Notes: a model not told the origin generated them from the sequence alone. Shown: positions 35,126 through 44,068, counted from the stretch's first letter. The stretch is DNA of 64,000 nt from Leptolinea tardivitalis (GCF_001050275.1 NZ_BBYA01000010.1:372001-436000); one strand, 5' to 3'. Numbers and translations are program-made.

Positions 35126-36232
35126 CTACCGTCGGGCAAAACGGCGGTTGAAAATAATAATCCCAAGAACAAAGAAGAGCAATGACAATACCGTCATACA
35201 TAATGTGCGAAAGGCAATCTCTGAAAAACCCGCCCCGCTGACCAGCGACTGCCGCAGGATCATCATGCCATGTGTGGCAGGGATCAGGTCAAAAATACCC
35301 ATCTGATGACCGCTTATAGTAAGTAAGGTGGATGAATTGAAGGGGAAGAATGCCCCGGAGAGGAATACCTGTACCATCGAAAAGACGCTGCCCGTGTTGA
35401 CCGCCTCGCTGTCATTATGGATCAGGCAGGCTGTGAGAAGGCCCAGGCCAATGGAGCCAAAACTCAGGATCAGGCAAATGAGCATGGCCAGCCAGAAAGA
35501 TCCCTGTGTATGAAAGCCAAGCAGTTTTGCCATGGCCAGCATCAAAACCATCTGAATCGCCGCCGCAGTCAGTTGAGCCAGGCTGATGCCGGTAAACCAT
35601 TCGGCTGTTGTGAGCGGTGACATTTGCAGCAGTTTGATGGTGCCGGTACGGATTTCCCGTCCAATCAACATGGCTGTCTGCGGGATCAACAACAGAATGG
35701 CCATGATCATGACACCGGGAGCAAAGGCATCAAAGTCTGTCTGGGGAATATGCAGGGTCAGGTTATCCGTTTTCATCTGAAGTATCGGATGAAGTCCTTC
35801 ACGATGTTCCTGAACCGGGTTTAAAACAGCTTCCAGATAGCCGCTGGCATTAATGAAAGCCATGCTGCTTGCATCACCTTTCACGGTTCGTACCAGTTTT
35901 CCGGTGGAATCCTGTGAAAATATCACAAACACGGCAGCCCCTTTGTTTCGCAATTCGGCATCGGCTTTCTCGGGATCAATGGTCATTGTGATGTTGAACA
36001 TCGGCCGGCCATCGGAATATTGGCTGCTTTTCAAAGCCTGGATATCCTCCGATGCCAGTCCATTTGACCGATCCATCACTAATACCGTGTAAGTGACAAG
36101 TCGTGGATTTTGCCCGTATCCAAAGGCCATCACCAGCATCATGGCCGCCGGCATCAGAATCGTCAATAAAAGCAATTGCGGTTCGCGGATGATTTCAAGC
36201 AGGTATTTTCGGGAGACTTGAAGGATTTTCAT
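35126..36232 (-). CDS. ABC-2 type exporter permease
   Basis: A 368-residue membrane subunit of an ABC-2 exporter. It has one N-terminal membrane helix (LLLLTILMPAAMMLVMAFGYG), a large external domain of about 140 residues, then five membrane helices in the ABC2_membrane_3 pattern beginning near PGVMIMAILLLIPQTAML, with IGREIRTGTIKLLQMSPLT as the conserved cytoplasmic gate-helix segment. Its ATG overlaps the stop of the ATPase gene by four bases. With the second permease at 37.2 kb it likely forms a heterodimeric YhhJ/YbhS-like pump. Substrate unknown; drugs or lipids are usual. Confidence 0.9.
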   Translation of the reverse strand: MKILQVSRKYLLEIIREPQLLLLTILMPAAMMLVMAFGYGQNPRLVTYTVLVMDRSNGLASEDIQALKSSQYSDGRPMFNITMTIDPEKADAELRNKGAAVFVIFSQDSTGKLVRTVKGDASSMAFINASGYLEAVLNPVQEHREGLHPILQMKTDNLTLHIPQTDFDAFAPGVMIMAILLLIPQTAMLIGREIRTGTIKLLQMSPLTTAEWFTGISLAQLTAAAIQMVLMLAMAKLLGFHTQGSFWLAMLICLILSFGSIGLGLLTACLIHNDSEAVNTGSVFSMVQVFLSGAFFPFNSSTLLTISGHQMGIFDLIPATHGMMILRQSLVSGAGFSEIAFRTLCMTVLSLLFFVLGIIIFNRRFARR

Positions 36233-37176
36233 TCCCGCAGCCTCCGTCCGGTCAACTGGATGAAGACATCTTCCAGTGTATTGGCATGAATATTGACTTC
36301 ACCCGGTTTGAACCCGGCTTTCTGCAGTAATTCCAGAATTTCAGCCAGATTCCCAACAGCATTCAACGCCCTGATCTTCAATAAATGTGTTTCAGGGTCA
36401 AGATGAACATCACGTGTTATGGATGCCAATGCCGCCCGGGCAGATTCAGGATCCTGTACACCATTCTCCAATCGGACTTCCACCAGGTCGCCTTCGCCCA
36501 GGCTCTGTTTCAATCGCTCCGGGGTATCCAGAACCAGCAATTCTCCGTGATCAATGATGGCCACCCGGTCAGCCACACGCTCGGCCTCATCCATATTGTG
36601 GGTGGTGACGATCACTGTCTTTCTACGCGCCAGGCTCTGGATATATTCGCGCACCTTGACCCGGCTTTGCGGGTCAAGACCGGCTTCGGGCTCGTCTAAT
36701 ACGACAATATCCGGGTCATGCACCAGTGCCATAGCCAGGTTGAGCCTTCGCTGCATACCTCCCGAAAGGGTTCGGGCAAGACTTTTACTTTTTTCTTCCA
36801 ACCCCAGGTCTTTCAGGAGTTTTTCTCCGGCTTTCCGTGCCGCCTGACCGGACATACCGTACATCTGACCGATGAATACCAGTTGTTCCATGCAGGTCAG
36901 ACGCTCCCACAGCACAATATTTTGCGGACACATCCCCACGATCCGACGGATATCTTTATTGCCATTAATAATGGGATGCCCTTTCACCAGAACCTGACCA
37001 GAGGTAGGTTGAAGCAGCCCGCAAATCATATTAATCGAGGTAGTTTTTCCGGCACCATTGGGACCCAGGAACCCAAAAACTTCACCTTCCATCACCTGAA
37101 GGGTTAATTTGTTTACCGCTGTGAACTGACCGAAATGTTTGGTCAAATCACGAGTTTCCAGAACAATATTTGACAT
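36229..37176 (-). CDS. ABC-2 exporter ATP-binding protein
   Basis: A 315-residue ATPase subunit. Walker A is GPNGAGKTT, the Q-loop lies in CPQNIVLWERLT, the signature is LSGGMQRRLN, Walker B is VVLDEPEAGLDP (Glu replaces the usual Thr after EP), and the H-loop is VTTHNMDEAE. The C-terminal 80 residues form the extension common in drug and lipid exporters. It lies between two permease genes in the order TetR regulator, permease, ATPase, permease, with overlaps or very short gaps, so all four are probably one transcript. Substrate unknown. Confidence 0.94.
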   Translation of the reverse strand: MSNIVLETRDLTKHFGQFTAVNKLTLQVMEGEVFGFLGPNGAGKTTSINMICGLLQPTSGQVLVKGHPIINGNKDIRRIVGMCPQNIVLWERLTCMEQLVFIGQMYGMSGQAARKAGEKLLKDLGLEEKSKSLARTLSGGMQRRLNLAMALVHDPDIVVLDEPEAGLDPQSRVKVREYIQSLARRKTVIVTTHNMDEAERVADRVAIIDHGELLVLDTPERLKQSLGEGDLVEVRLENGVQDPESARAALASITRDVHLDPETHLLKIRALNAVGNLAEILELLQKAGFKPGEVNIHANTLEDVFIQLTGRRLRE

Positions 37177-37195
37177 TCGAAATTACTCCATTTAG

Positions 37196-38344
37196 CTACA
37201 GGGACCGGTTCAGTCTGAAATGTTGGAACAACCGGATACCCAGAATGAATAAAATCAAAGATTCCACGACCATCCATACAAGGTTCATCCAGACAGCCCC
37301 AAAACCATCCCCGTAAATCATGATCCGCCGGATGGCATCGGTGGCAAAGGTAGTCGGCATCAGGTCGGCAAAGTAGATAGTCTTTCCCAGAATGTCAAAG
37401 AGCGGCATGGGCGGCATGGGATACATGGCGCCGGAGAAGAAGACCAGCGGCAGAATAAACAACATAGAAAGATTGGCCGCTTCACCGTCGCTTTTTGAAA
37501 AACAAGCCGTGATCATTCCACAGCCAGTGGATGCCAGATTGATAACCAGTGCGAACACACCCAAAAGTAGATATGAACCGGCCGTCTGCAGGCCGCAACA
37601 CCAGGCTACCAGCAGTGTTACCGCCGTTTGCGCCAGGCAGATGACCATCTGCGCCAATGTGATTCCGCCCAGTAGATCCAAACCCGAAACATTCGCCAGC
37701 CGCAGCCGTTGAAAGGCTCCTCCGATCACCTCGCGCACCAGAAGGATGGCGGTATACATCACTCCGAAGACAATGCCAAAGATAATTACACCGGGTACAC
37801 CAAATTGAAAATCATTGAGGTTGCCGGTGCCGGTGACGTATTCGTAGGTAACCACCTGTTGCGGCTGTTGCCAGCCGGTTTTCTTTTCGATGAAATTACG
37901 CAACGGTTCCTCCAGCATCACCGAGAGGAAGGATGCCGTATCGGAATACGAATCCTTTATCACAGTCAGTTCCGGCAGATGGTTTACATCTGCTGACTGC
38001 AAGACCGACGAGAAGTCTGCCGGAATGATCAGCATCAAACCCGCCTTCCATTCGTTCAAGGTAGTACGAGCTTCAGCCGGATCATGTGTCTCTACTACCG
38101 TAAACAGGGGTGCCCCATCAAAGGTTTGATCCTGCAGATAGGCGATCAACTCCGATCCCATTAAACCTTTATCCTGGTTGTCTACCAGCATGATCAGGGT
38201 ACTTCCCAGGTTCTTTCCTCCCCCGCCATACGCAAAAAAATACAGATACACGAGCAGACTGGGAAAAACCAGAAACAGGATCAAGAGCTGTGGATCTCTA
38301 AGGGCTTCTTTCAGGGTTTTCCCTGCAATGGTTATTGCTTTCAA
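37196..38344 (-). CDS. ABC-2 type exporter permease
   Basis: A 382-residue partner of the permease at 35.1 kb with the same plan: one N-terminal membrane helix (LLILFLVFPSLLVYLYFFAYG), an external domain of about 150 residues, and five C-terminal membrane helices. The gate segment is VREVIGGAFQRLRLANVSGLD. The hydrophobic part ends with LVWMVVESLILFILGIRLF. Its start overlaps the TetR stop by four bases and it ends 19 bases before the ATPase start. The two permeases are related but clearly diverged, indicating a heterodimer. Confidence 0.9.
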   Translation of the reverse strand: MKAITIAGKTLKEALRDPQLLILFLVFPSLLVYLYFFAYGGGGKNLGSTLIMLVDNQDKGLMGSELIAYLQDQTFDGAPLFTVVETHDPAEARTTLNEWKAGLMLIIPADFSSVLQSADVNHLPELTVIKDSYSDTASFLSVMLEEPLRNFIEKKTGWQQPQQVVTYEYVTGTGNLNDFQFGVPGVIIFGIVFGVMYTAILLVREVIGGAFQRLRLANVSGLDLLGGITLAQMVICLAQTAVTLLVAWCCGLQTAGSYLLLGVFALVINLASTGCGMITACFSKSDGEAANLSMLFILPLVFFSGAMYPMPPMPLFDILGKTIYFADLMPTTFATDAIRRIMIYGDGFGAVWMNLVWMVVESLILFILGIRLFQHFRLNRSL

Positions 38345-39048
38345 GATTTCTTCTCCTCCATAATTCCATGCATTATCAAATCAATAAGTGCAGTATAAAT
38401 CCGCTCGACTGGCATGCCGCCTTCGGTAAGCTGGTAATAATTCATCAATTGAGGAAAAATCAACCCGTCACCGATGGCAATTGTGACGGTATGCAGAATC
38501 CGTCCGACGGCCTCAATATCAATATCCTTTCTGACCACGCCATTCTTCACCGCCGCTGCCAGCATTTCCTCCACCATCTGACGCAACACAGAAGCAATTG
38601 GACGCACAACTGTTTCACCATAACGGGGATCACCGTGATAAGCCGCCGCACCGAAAAATCGAGCAAAACCGATCTGGTCTTTTGACCAGTTGATCCCTTC
38701 AGAAATGTACATGGGGAGGATCTGTTCCAGTGGAGCCTGAGTCATGTACGGACGATAGGCTTCGAAAAGCTGAACGGTAAACCGGGTGACCAGTTCAGTA
38801 GCAAAACTCAGCAGTCCATCCCGGTTGTTGAAATACTGGTACAGTGAACCGGTGGAAACCCCTGCGCGGGAGGCCACTTTCTTGATATTCAGATCCTGCG
38901 GCCCGGATTCTCCGGCTTCATCCAGAATGGCATTGATCACTGCCTGCTGGCGGTCTGGATCAAGCCGACGGAAAGTGCGCGTGACCAGTCCTTTCTTTTC
39001 GAGTTCAAAAATCACCGGCAAATAGTCAAATACGAACTCATCGCTCAT
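38341..39048 (-). CDS. TetR family transcriptional regulator
   Basis: A 235-residue repressor. After a divergent 35-residue start comes the TetR DNA-binding domain (DRQQAVINAILDEAGES through NIKKVASRAGVSTGSLYQYFNNRDGLL). The C-terminal ligand-binding part is helical and of normal length. It heads the ABC-2 exporter operon and overlaps the next gene by four bases, so it probably represses the pump and itself through the palindrome at 39065-39081, whose nearest edge is 16 bases upstream of its start codon. Confidence 0.92.
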   Translation of the reverse strand: MSDEFVFDYLPVIFELEKKGLVTRTFRRLDPDRQQAVINAILDEAGESGPQDLNIKKVASRAGVSTGSLYQYFNNRDGLLSFATELVTRFTVQLFEAYRPYMTQAPLEQILPMYISEGINWSKDQIGFARFFGAAAYHGDPRYGETVVRPIASVLRQMVEEMLAAAVKNGVVRKDIDIEAVGRILHTVTIAIGDGLIFPQLMNYYQLTEGGMPVERIYTALIDLIMHGIMEEKKS

Positions 39049-39064
39049 AATATTCTCCTATATA

Positions 39065-39081
39065 GTTCATAGTATATGAAC
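39065..39081. promoter_or_regulatory. Palindromic operator upstream of the TetR-exporter operon
   Basis: GTTCATAGTATATGAAC is a perfect palindrome of two 7-base arms around GTA, in AT-rich sequence just upstream of the TetR start. Size, symmetry and position fit a TetR-family operator. Confidence 0.65.
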
Positions 39082-39188
39082 CATATATTCATTTGTCAAG
39101 GGATAGGATTTCCCTCTGATTCCAATTTTTCATAATGACATAGGAGAAGGTATACAATCAATGCAATACCGGTATGGGAGGTCTGTTT

Positions 39189-40106
39189 ATGGAAATAGCC
39201 CTTGATATAGAAGGACAGAACGGTCTTAATTGGGATCTGTGGAAACAACTGGCCCGCCTGGCGGAAGACCTCGGGTTCGCCGCCCTGTACCGTTCTGACC
39301 ATTTTGCCAGTAACCGCCGCCCGCCTGACCATGATGCACTTGAATTATGGGTATCACTCACCTGGCTGGCCTGTAATACTCATCGCATCCAGTTCGGCCC
39401 TTTGGTGACACCCATGTCATTCCGGCACCCGGCCATCACAGCGCGCATGGCGGCCAATGTAGATGATCTGAGCGGCGGACGTCTGCAGCTCGGTCTGGGG
39501 GCTGGTTGGGATGAACGGGAACACGCTGTGTGGGGGTTTGATCTTGGCGACCTGAAAACCCGATTTGACCGTTTCGAAGAAGGATTGGAACTGATTTATA
39601 CGTTGTTCCACAGCGAAGATAAAGTCACCTATAACGGGAAGTATTTCAAAACCAATGAAGCCCAGCTGCTTCCCCGTCCGGCACGCAAAGGAGGACCGCA
39701 CATTCTGGTGGGAGGCCGCGGCGGCAAGCGGACTACCATGCTGGCCGCCCGTTTTGCGGATGAATGGAACACCTACCGGGTGCCCGTGGATTCTATCCGG
39801 CTGTTGATGCAGGAACTGGATTCTGCGATGAAAAGCATCCACCGCGACCCGGCTTCCATCCGCCGGTCGGTGATGCTCAATATCATCATGGGAAAGACCG
39901 ATCGCGATGTACAGATGAAACTGGGTGAAAAGACTCTGACGGAATGGCGGCAGGTGGGTGTGATCGGCACCCCGAACCAGGTGGCCGACCAGCTTGGCGA
40001 GTATGCTGCTCTGGGTCTAGATCGGGTGATGCTTGAGATTAATAATCCCGCCGACCTTGACCTGATTGAACAAATCGGGGTTTCCGTTCTACCGCAGATG
40101 AAATAA
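39189..40106 (+). CDS. Luciferase-like (LLM) class flavin/F420 oxidoreductase
   Basis: A 305-residue TIM-barrel enzyme of the luciferase-like monooxygenase class. Typical parts: WDLWKQLARLAEDLGFAALY then RSDHF, the cofactor strand LVTPMSFRHPAITARMAANVDDLSGGRL with QLGLGAGW, the EEGLELIYTLFH helix, and ILVGGRGGKRTTMLAARFADEW. The pattern is close to the group annotated as F420-dependent, but FMN use cannot be excluded. The start is at the ATG at 39189, with GGGAGG seven bases upstream; an in-frame ATG five codons earlier lacks a site. It is a single gene that ends in the terminator shared with the convergent tRNA-Gly. Confidence 0.9.
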   Translation: MEIALDIEGQNGLNWDLWKQLARLAEDLGFAALYRSDHFASNRRPPDHDALELWVSLTWLACNTHRIQFGPLVTPMSFRHPAITARMAANVDDLSGGRLQLGLGAGWDEREHAVWGFDLGDLKTRFDRFEEGLELIYTLFHSEDKVTYNGKYFKTNEAQLLPRPARKGGPHILVGGRGGKRTTMLAARFADEWNTYRVPVDSIRLLMQELDSAMKSIHRDPASIRRSVMLNIIMGKTDRDVQMKLGEKTLTEWRQVGVIGTPNQVADQLGEYAALGLDRVMLEINNPADLDLIEQIGVSVLPQMK

Positions 40107-40127
40107 AAAGACCCCACATGGGGTCTT
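40105..40127. terminator. Bidirectional terminator between the LLM gene and tRNA-Gly
   Basis: AAGACCCC at 40108-40115 pairs with GGGGTCTT at 40120-40127, with an A-run on the left that becomes a T-run for minus-strand transcription of tRNA-Gly. Confidence 0.8.
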
Positions 40128-40128
40128 G

Positions 40129-40201
40129 AGCGGGCGATGGGACTCGAACCCACGACCTTCTCCTTGGCAAGGAGACATTCTACCAACTGAACCACGCCCG
40201 C
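40129..40201 (-). tRNA. tRNA-Gly (anticodon GCC)
   Basis: A 73-base cloverleaf: acceptor GCGGGCG with CGCCCGC, D arm with AGTTGGTAGA, anticodon stem-loop CTCCTTGCCAAGGAG with anticodon GCC, and T arm with GGGTTCGAGTCCC. The discriminator is U. CCA is not encoded. Confidence 0.97.
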
Positions 40202-40217
40202 ATTTGTTGCAGGCGAT

Positions 40218-40246
40218 ATATTATCACGGTTGGAGACGGATGTCAA
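40218..40246 (-). promoter_or_regulatory. Promoter of tRNA-Gly
   Basis: On the minus strand TTGACA and TAATAT are separated by 17 bases, with the -10 box about 17 bases before the tRNA. This is one of the closest matches to the sigma-70 consensus in the window. Confidence 0.8.
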
Positions 40247-40275
40247 TCATTTTTTTTCTTCATCACCGGTAAATT

Positions 40276-41226
40276 TCAGGCGGAAGCCCGAAGAATTTCA
40301 CAACCAGAAGAACTTTTTATCGTGTAATCAGGCGTACAGGCCGGGATAACCAGGCTGTCATATTGTGCCAGGTCGAATGACCAACCCTCTCCGGCGATCT
40401 CTGATTCACCGCAGATCACTGTCAATATATGGAAAGTGGTTCCGTCCAGTTCTGTGTAAACCGGGTTATTTCCTGTGACGATCTTTTCCAATTGGAAATA
40501 ATCACAGGAGAGGATTTTATGCGCCGCTTCCCCCGTGGGAGAAGCCTGAACAGCCGCATGCCTGTCTGGATTAATCACACGGATAGATTGGTCAATATGC
40601 AACTTGCGGCCTTCACTGGCCGGGCGGTTCCAGTCAAACACACGGTAGGTAATATCAGAACTTTCCTGAACTTCATAAACCAGCAGACCAGGTCCCAGAG
40701 CATGTATCGTTCCGGCGGGTATAAGCACATAATCGCCTTTTTTCACCGAAATACGGTCTGTATTATTAAGAATCGTTCCATTCTGCACCGAATTTTCTAT
40801 CTCTGTCTTTGAAACACCTTCTTTGATGCCGCAGAGGATTTCAGCTTTTTTTTCTACATCCAAAAAATACCAGGCTTCGGTTTTTCCAAACTGTCCTTTG
40901 CCTTCCATGACTTCCGCCTGCCGGTCATCTGGATGCACTTGAAGAGAGAGCCATTGATTACAATCCAGCAGCTTCACCAGGATGGGGAACCGTGATCCTA
41001 TTCGTGCGGTCACCTTTGAGCCAAGCAGATTGACACCATACTCTTTGACTAATTCTGACAGAGTCAAGCCGGTGTGGGGACCGGAGGTAACCGCATTGGT
41101 TTCATATACAGCCCAGACTTCGGCAGTGGGGACATGCCCGGGGCGCAGTTTGCTTCCGCCCCACACATAGTCGCGGTATTGCCGGTCAAGGGTGAACGGG
41201 ATGAGAGAGGAATCCAGTTTCTGCAT
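40276..41226 (-). CDS. manA: Mannose-6-phosphate isomerase, class I
   Basis: A 316-residue zinc enzyme that interconverts mannose 6-phosphate and fructose 6-phosphate. Zinc ligands are Q96 and H98 in LSLQVHPDD, E117 in GKTEAWYFLD, and H175 in IPAGTIHALG; the late active-site arginine is probably in DITYRVFDWNR. The short length matches the Bacillus-type class I enzymes. It starts nine bases after the ROK kinase stop, so the two form an operon that feeds fructose and mannose into glycolysis. Confidence 0.94.
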   Translation of the reverse strand: MQKLDSSLIPFTLDRQYRDYVWGGSKLRPGHVPTAEVWAVYETNAVTSGPHTGLTLSELVKEYGVNLLGSKVTARIGSRFPILVKLLDCNQWLSLQVHPDDRQAEVMEGKGQFGKTEAWYFLDVEKKAEILCGIKEGVSKTEIENSVQNGTILNNTDRISVKKGDYVLIPAGTIHALGPGLLVYEVQESSDITYRVFDWNRPASEGRKLHIDQSIRVINPDRHAAVQASPTGEAAHKILSCDYFQLEKIVTGNNPVYTELDGTTFHILTVICGESEIAGEGWSFDLAQYDSLVIPACTPDYTIKSSSGCEILRASA

Positions 41227-41235
41227 AATATAATC

Positions 41236-42126
41236 TTAGCGGGTAATGGCCAGGGCAATCGCTCCCATCACGCCCGCCTGATTTCCCAGAGCCGGAGGAA
41301 CAATCAACCTGTCAATATTTTCCAGAACTTGCGGTGATTTTACATAGCCGTTGATTTGTTTCTGTACATTCTTCCGGACTTTATCAATCAACCCGATATG
41401 CTGGGGAACACCTCCGCCCAGAATGATCCGTCTGGGTGAAAAATTTAGAAGTAGATTTGAAACCATAAATCCAATATACCAGGCTTCAAGGTCCCAGCCG
41501 GGATGGTCATCGGGCAGTGTTTCAGCAGCCTGACCCCAACGTTTGGCCATAGACGGACCGGAAGCCAGTCCTTCCATACAATCGCCGTGATACGGGCACA
41601 CGCCAGGGAAGGGATCAATTTTAAGATCGTGCGGAATGAACATATGGCCTGCTTCGGGATGGATCAGGCCGTGCAGAGTTTTGCCATTCACGATGCCGCC
41701 GACTCCGATGCCAGTTCCCACCGTAATATAGAGCAAAGGATCAAGTTCACGATTCTCGGGTATCCAGTAATACTCACCCTGTGCTGCGGCATTGACATCG
41801 GTATCGAAAGCGCAGGTCACCCCCAGACCGCGTTGAATGGAACCCAGTAAATCTGCCTGAGCCCAGCCCGGTTTCGGGGTGGTGGTGATATAGCCGTAGG
41901 TTTTTGATTTTTCATTCAAATCCACTGGCCCAAACGATGCAATTCCGATGGAATCAACCTGCTTTGATTCAACAAATGGACGGAAAAATTCAATGGTTTT
42001 TCCGATGGTTTCTTCCGGTCTGGTGGTCGGGAACCTTTCCTGTGCCAGAATCTCACCGGGTCCGGCTGCCACAATGCAGACGAATTTTGTGCCTCCGGCT
42101 TCCACACCACCATAGAACTTTTTCAT
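41236..42126 (-). CDS. ROK family fructokinase
   Basis: A 296-residue sugar kinase of the ROK family, close in pattern to fructokinases of the GmuE/ScrK type. The ATP-binding start is GGVEAGGTKFVC, the phosphate motif ITVGTGIGVGG, the catalytic Asp lies in CAFDTDVNAAA, and the zinc site is GHMFIP followed by CPYHGDCMEGLASGP (His-Cys-His-Cys). It phosphorylates fructose and possibly other hexoses with ATP. The start is set at the ATG at 42126 with GAGGAT six bases upstream; an in-frame ATG four codons earlier has no site. It is co-transcribed with manA; the DeoR/PBP regulator lies upstream on the same strand. Confidence 0.9.
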   Translation of the reverse strand: MKKFYGGVEAGGTKFVCIVAAGPGEILAQERFPTTRPEETIGKTIEFFRPFVESKQVDSIGIASFGPVDLNEKSKTYGYITTTPKPGWAQADLLGSIQRGLGVTCAFDTDVNAAAQGEYYWIPENRELDPLLYITVGTGIGVGGIVNGKTLHGLIHPEAGHMFIPHDLKIDPFPGVCPYHGDCMEGLASGPSMAKRWGQAAETLPDDHPGWDLEAWYIGFMVSNLLLNFSPRRIILGGGVPQHIGLIDKVRKNVQKQINGYVKSPQVLENIDRLIVPPALGNQAGVMGAIALAITR

Positions 42127-42264
42127 GTAAATCCTCAATACTCAGGTTTCTTTTGGAAAACGATGTCTTCCATGGGGAATCGATCAAAAAGCATTGCTTT
42201 GTGTGCTTTAATTCTAAACCGAAAGTAATAAACGGGGTAAAAATCTTGGGGATATTTCCCTTCA

Positions 42265-43986
42265 TCAGAGCATGGCCAGCATTACCTTAATGCCCTGTTT
42301 GGCCATCTCCAGCCGTGACTTCGCTGGCATCGATTCATCGGTGATCAGTTTGTTGACAATGGAAAGACTTGCCACCTGGGCGACAGATTCCTGTTCAAAA
42401 ATGGTGTAATCGGCCAGCAGAATCACCTCTCGGGCTGCATGAATCATAGCCTGTTTAATAGTCACTTCTGAAATGTTAGTGTGAGACAGGCCAAAATCCT
42501 GGCTGATTCCGCTGACACTCAAAAAAAGTTTATCCGCCCGTAGTTCTCGCAGGGCACCTTCTGCCGTCGGACCAACCAGCACCTGGCTACTCCGCCGGAG
42601 GGCACCTCCAGTGGAAATCAATTGGATTTGTGGATCTGGTTCCAGGGAGCTGAAAACCGAAGTTGAATTGGTGATCACTGTGAGGTCCGGCTTTCCGAGC
42701 AGCTCCTTAGCCAGGTAACCGGCGATCGGGCCGCCATCAATGATTAGAACATCACCGGCCTGGACCTGTTCAGCCGCCAGATGGGCAATAGCCCGACGTC
42801 TGGCTTCGATTTCTTCCACCACTTCTTTTTCAGCATCGATAATTTCAAGTGTTATGTTATACGATCGGGCATACTCCAGCATGAATTGCATCAGACTTCG
42901 ATACCAGTCATGTTTGCTGAATGGAACGATGAATCCAATTCGCTTGGGAAGTGATTCGGGCAGCCGGTTTATGGATGGCTTGATTTTCAATGGAATTTCG
43001 AACCGGCTGTTGATCACATCCCAACGCAAACTCCAACCGGTCGACGTCTGCGAGTAGATCTCTTCAATATTGGCGGCTGTCAAAATTGTAAATGGTGTGA
43101 CCAAGTGCGCTGGTAAGGGCTTCTGATTAAAAGCGGCGATGGCTGCTTCAATGCAAACTGGAGCGGAAATTTCGGGGAACATGGCCAGGCCGCCCTTGCA
43201 ATATGTTCCTTCAGCCAAAGCGGTGCGCATGGTATCGCCTTCCAGACCAAACGTCAACACTGTCATTTTTTGTGGATCAATGGCCAGATCACGGCAGGCC
43301 TGAATGGCTCCCCAGGCAGTGGCATCATTTATTCCAAAGATCATATTGACATGAGAATGTACCGTCAGTGCATCACGGGCCAATTGATAGGACGTTCGTG
43401 TACTTGACTGGGCATTAATGGAAAGCACAAGATTGGCCTGCGGACAGACAGAATGCAATCCGTCCATGAACGCACGGCTCCGTACCTGAGTGTTGGGTAG
43501 ACTGTATGTCAGATCAAGCACATGAAGCTGTCCATTAAATCGGGGGCCGAATTCCAAACCAGCCCATTTGCCCAGTTCGAATCCAGCTTTGTAGTTATCA
43601 ACGGCAACCACACTGGCCTGTCTTTCCAGGGAGGCTGATTCGGCAATAATGGGAATGTTCATTCTGCTGGCCCGATCAAGGAGCAGATCATCCACGCGTC
43701 GTTCGAGCGAGCTGGTGATGATGACATCCACCCGATTGGCCAGCAACTCATCCACTGTTTCAACAGGCTGGTTCGGCAGATTCTCATTCATCTGCCTGGT
43801 TGGCCGATTGATGGGTGCCGCGCCGCCATATGTACGTTGCAACCGACCCGCTTCATCCAAAATCTGCAAGTCTCGGCGGATGGTCATTTCTGAAACCTGA
43901 AAGTAATCACTCAGATCGCGTACTGAAAGGAAGCCGCGTTTATCTACCAATTGTGTAATTTGTTCAAGGCGATCGTGGGCAGTCAT
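42265..43986 (-). CDS. DeoR-type regulator with an inserted periplasmic-binding-protein-like domain
   Basis: A 573-residue regulator with an unusual build. Residues 1-65 are a DeoR helix-turn-helix (RGFLSVRDLSDYFQVSEMTI, then DLQILDEAGRLQRTYGGAAP). About residues 70-330 look like a sugar-binding PBP fold (RVDVIITSSLERRVDDLLLD, MNIPIIAESAS, GINDATAWGAIQACRDL, VLTFGLEGDTMRTALAEG) that lacks its first strand and helix. That missing unit seems to follow at about 345-385 (PKRIGFIVPFSKHDWYRSLM, then EYARSYNITLEIIDAE). The rest is a standard DeoR C-terminal sensor (LIIDGGPIAGYLAKEL, ISTGGALRRSSQVLVGPTA, GISQDFGLSHTNISE). GGGGAGG precedes the ATG. It is divergent from the duplicated sugar-binding protein operon and upstream of fructokinase-manA. 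The permutation is inferred by eye. Confidence 0.85.
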   Translation of the reverse strand: MTAHDRLEQITQLVDKRGFLSVRDLSDYFQVSEMTIRRDLQILDEAGRLQRTYGGAAPINRPTRQMNENLPNQPVETVDELLANRVDVIITSSLERRVDDLLLDRASRMNIPIIAESASLERQASVVAVDNYKAGFELGKWAGLEFGPRFNGQLHVLDLTYSLPNTQVRSRAFMDGLHSVCPQANLVLSINAQSSTRTSYQLARDALTVHSHVNMIFGINDATAWGAIQACRDLAIDPQKMTVLTFGLEGDTMRTALAEGTYCKGGLAMFPEISAPVCIEAAIAAFNQKPLPAHLVTPFTILTAANIEEIYSQTSTGWSLRWDVINSRFEIPLKIKPSINRLPESLPKRIGFIVPFSKHDWYRSLMQFMLEYARSYNITLEIIDAEKEVVEEIEARRRAIAHLAAEQVQAGDVLIIDGGPIAGYLAKELLGKPDLTVITNSTSVFSSLEPDPQIQLISTGGALRRSSQVLVGPTAEGALRELRADKLFLSVSGISQDFGLSHTNISEVTIKQAMIHAAREVILLADYTIFEQESVAQVASLSIVNKLITDESMPAKSRLEMAKQGIKVMLAML

Positions 43987-44020
43987 GTTCGTCCTCCCCT
44001 TAAGGGGATAATCATATCAT

Positions 44021-44068
44021 GTAGAACAAATCTATCGGAAAAAATTCAACAAAAATGCAATGTTCTAC
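44021..44068. promoter_or_regulatory. Inverted-repeat operator pair
   Basis: GTAGAACA at 44021-44028 and its exact inverse TGTTCTAC at 44061-44068 are spaced 40 bases centre to centre, about four helical turns, between the divergent DeoR/PBP regulator and the ABC operon. Likely binding sites for that regulator, by position. Confidence 0.45.
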
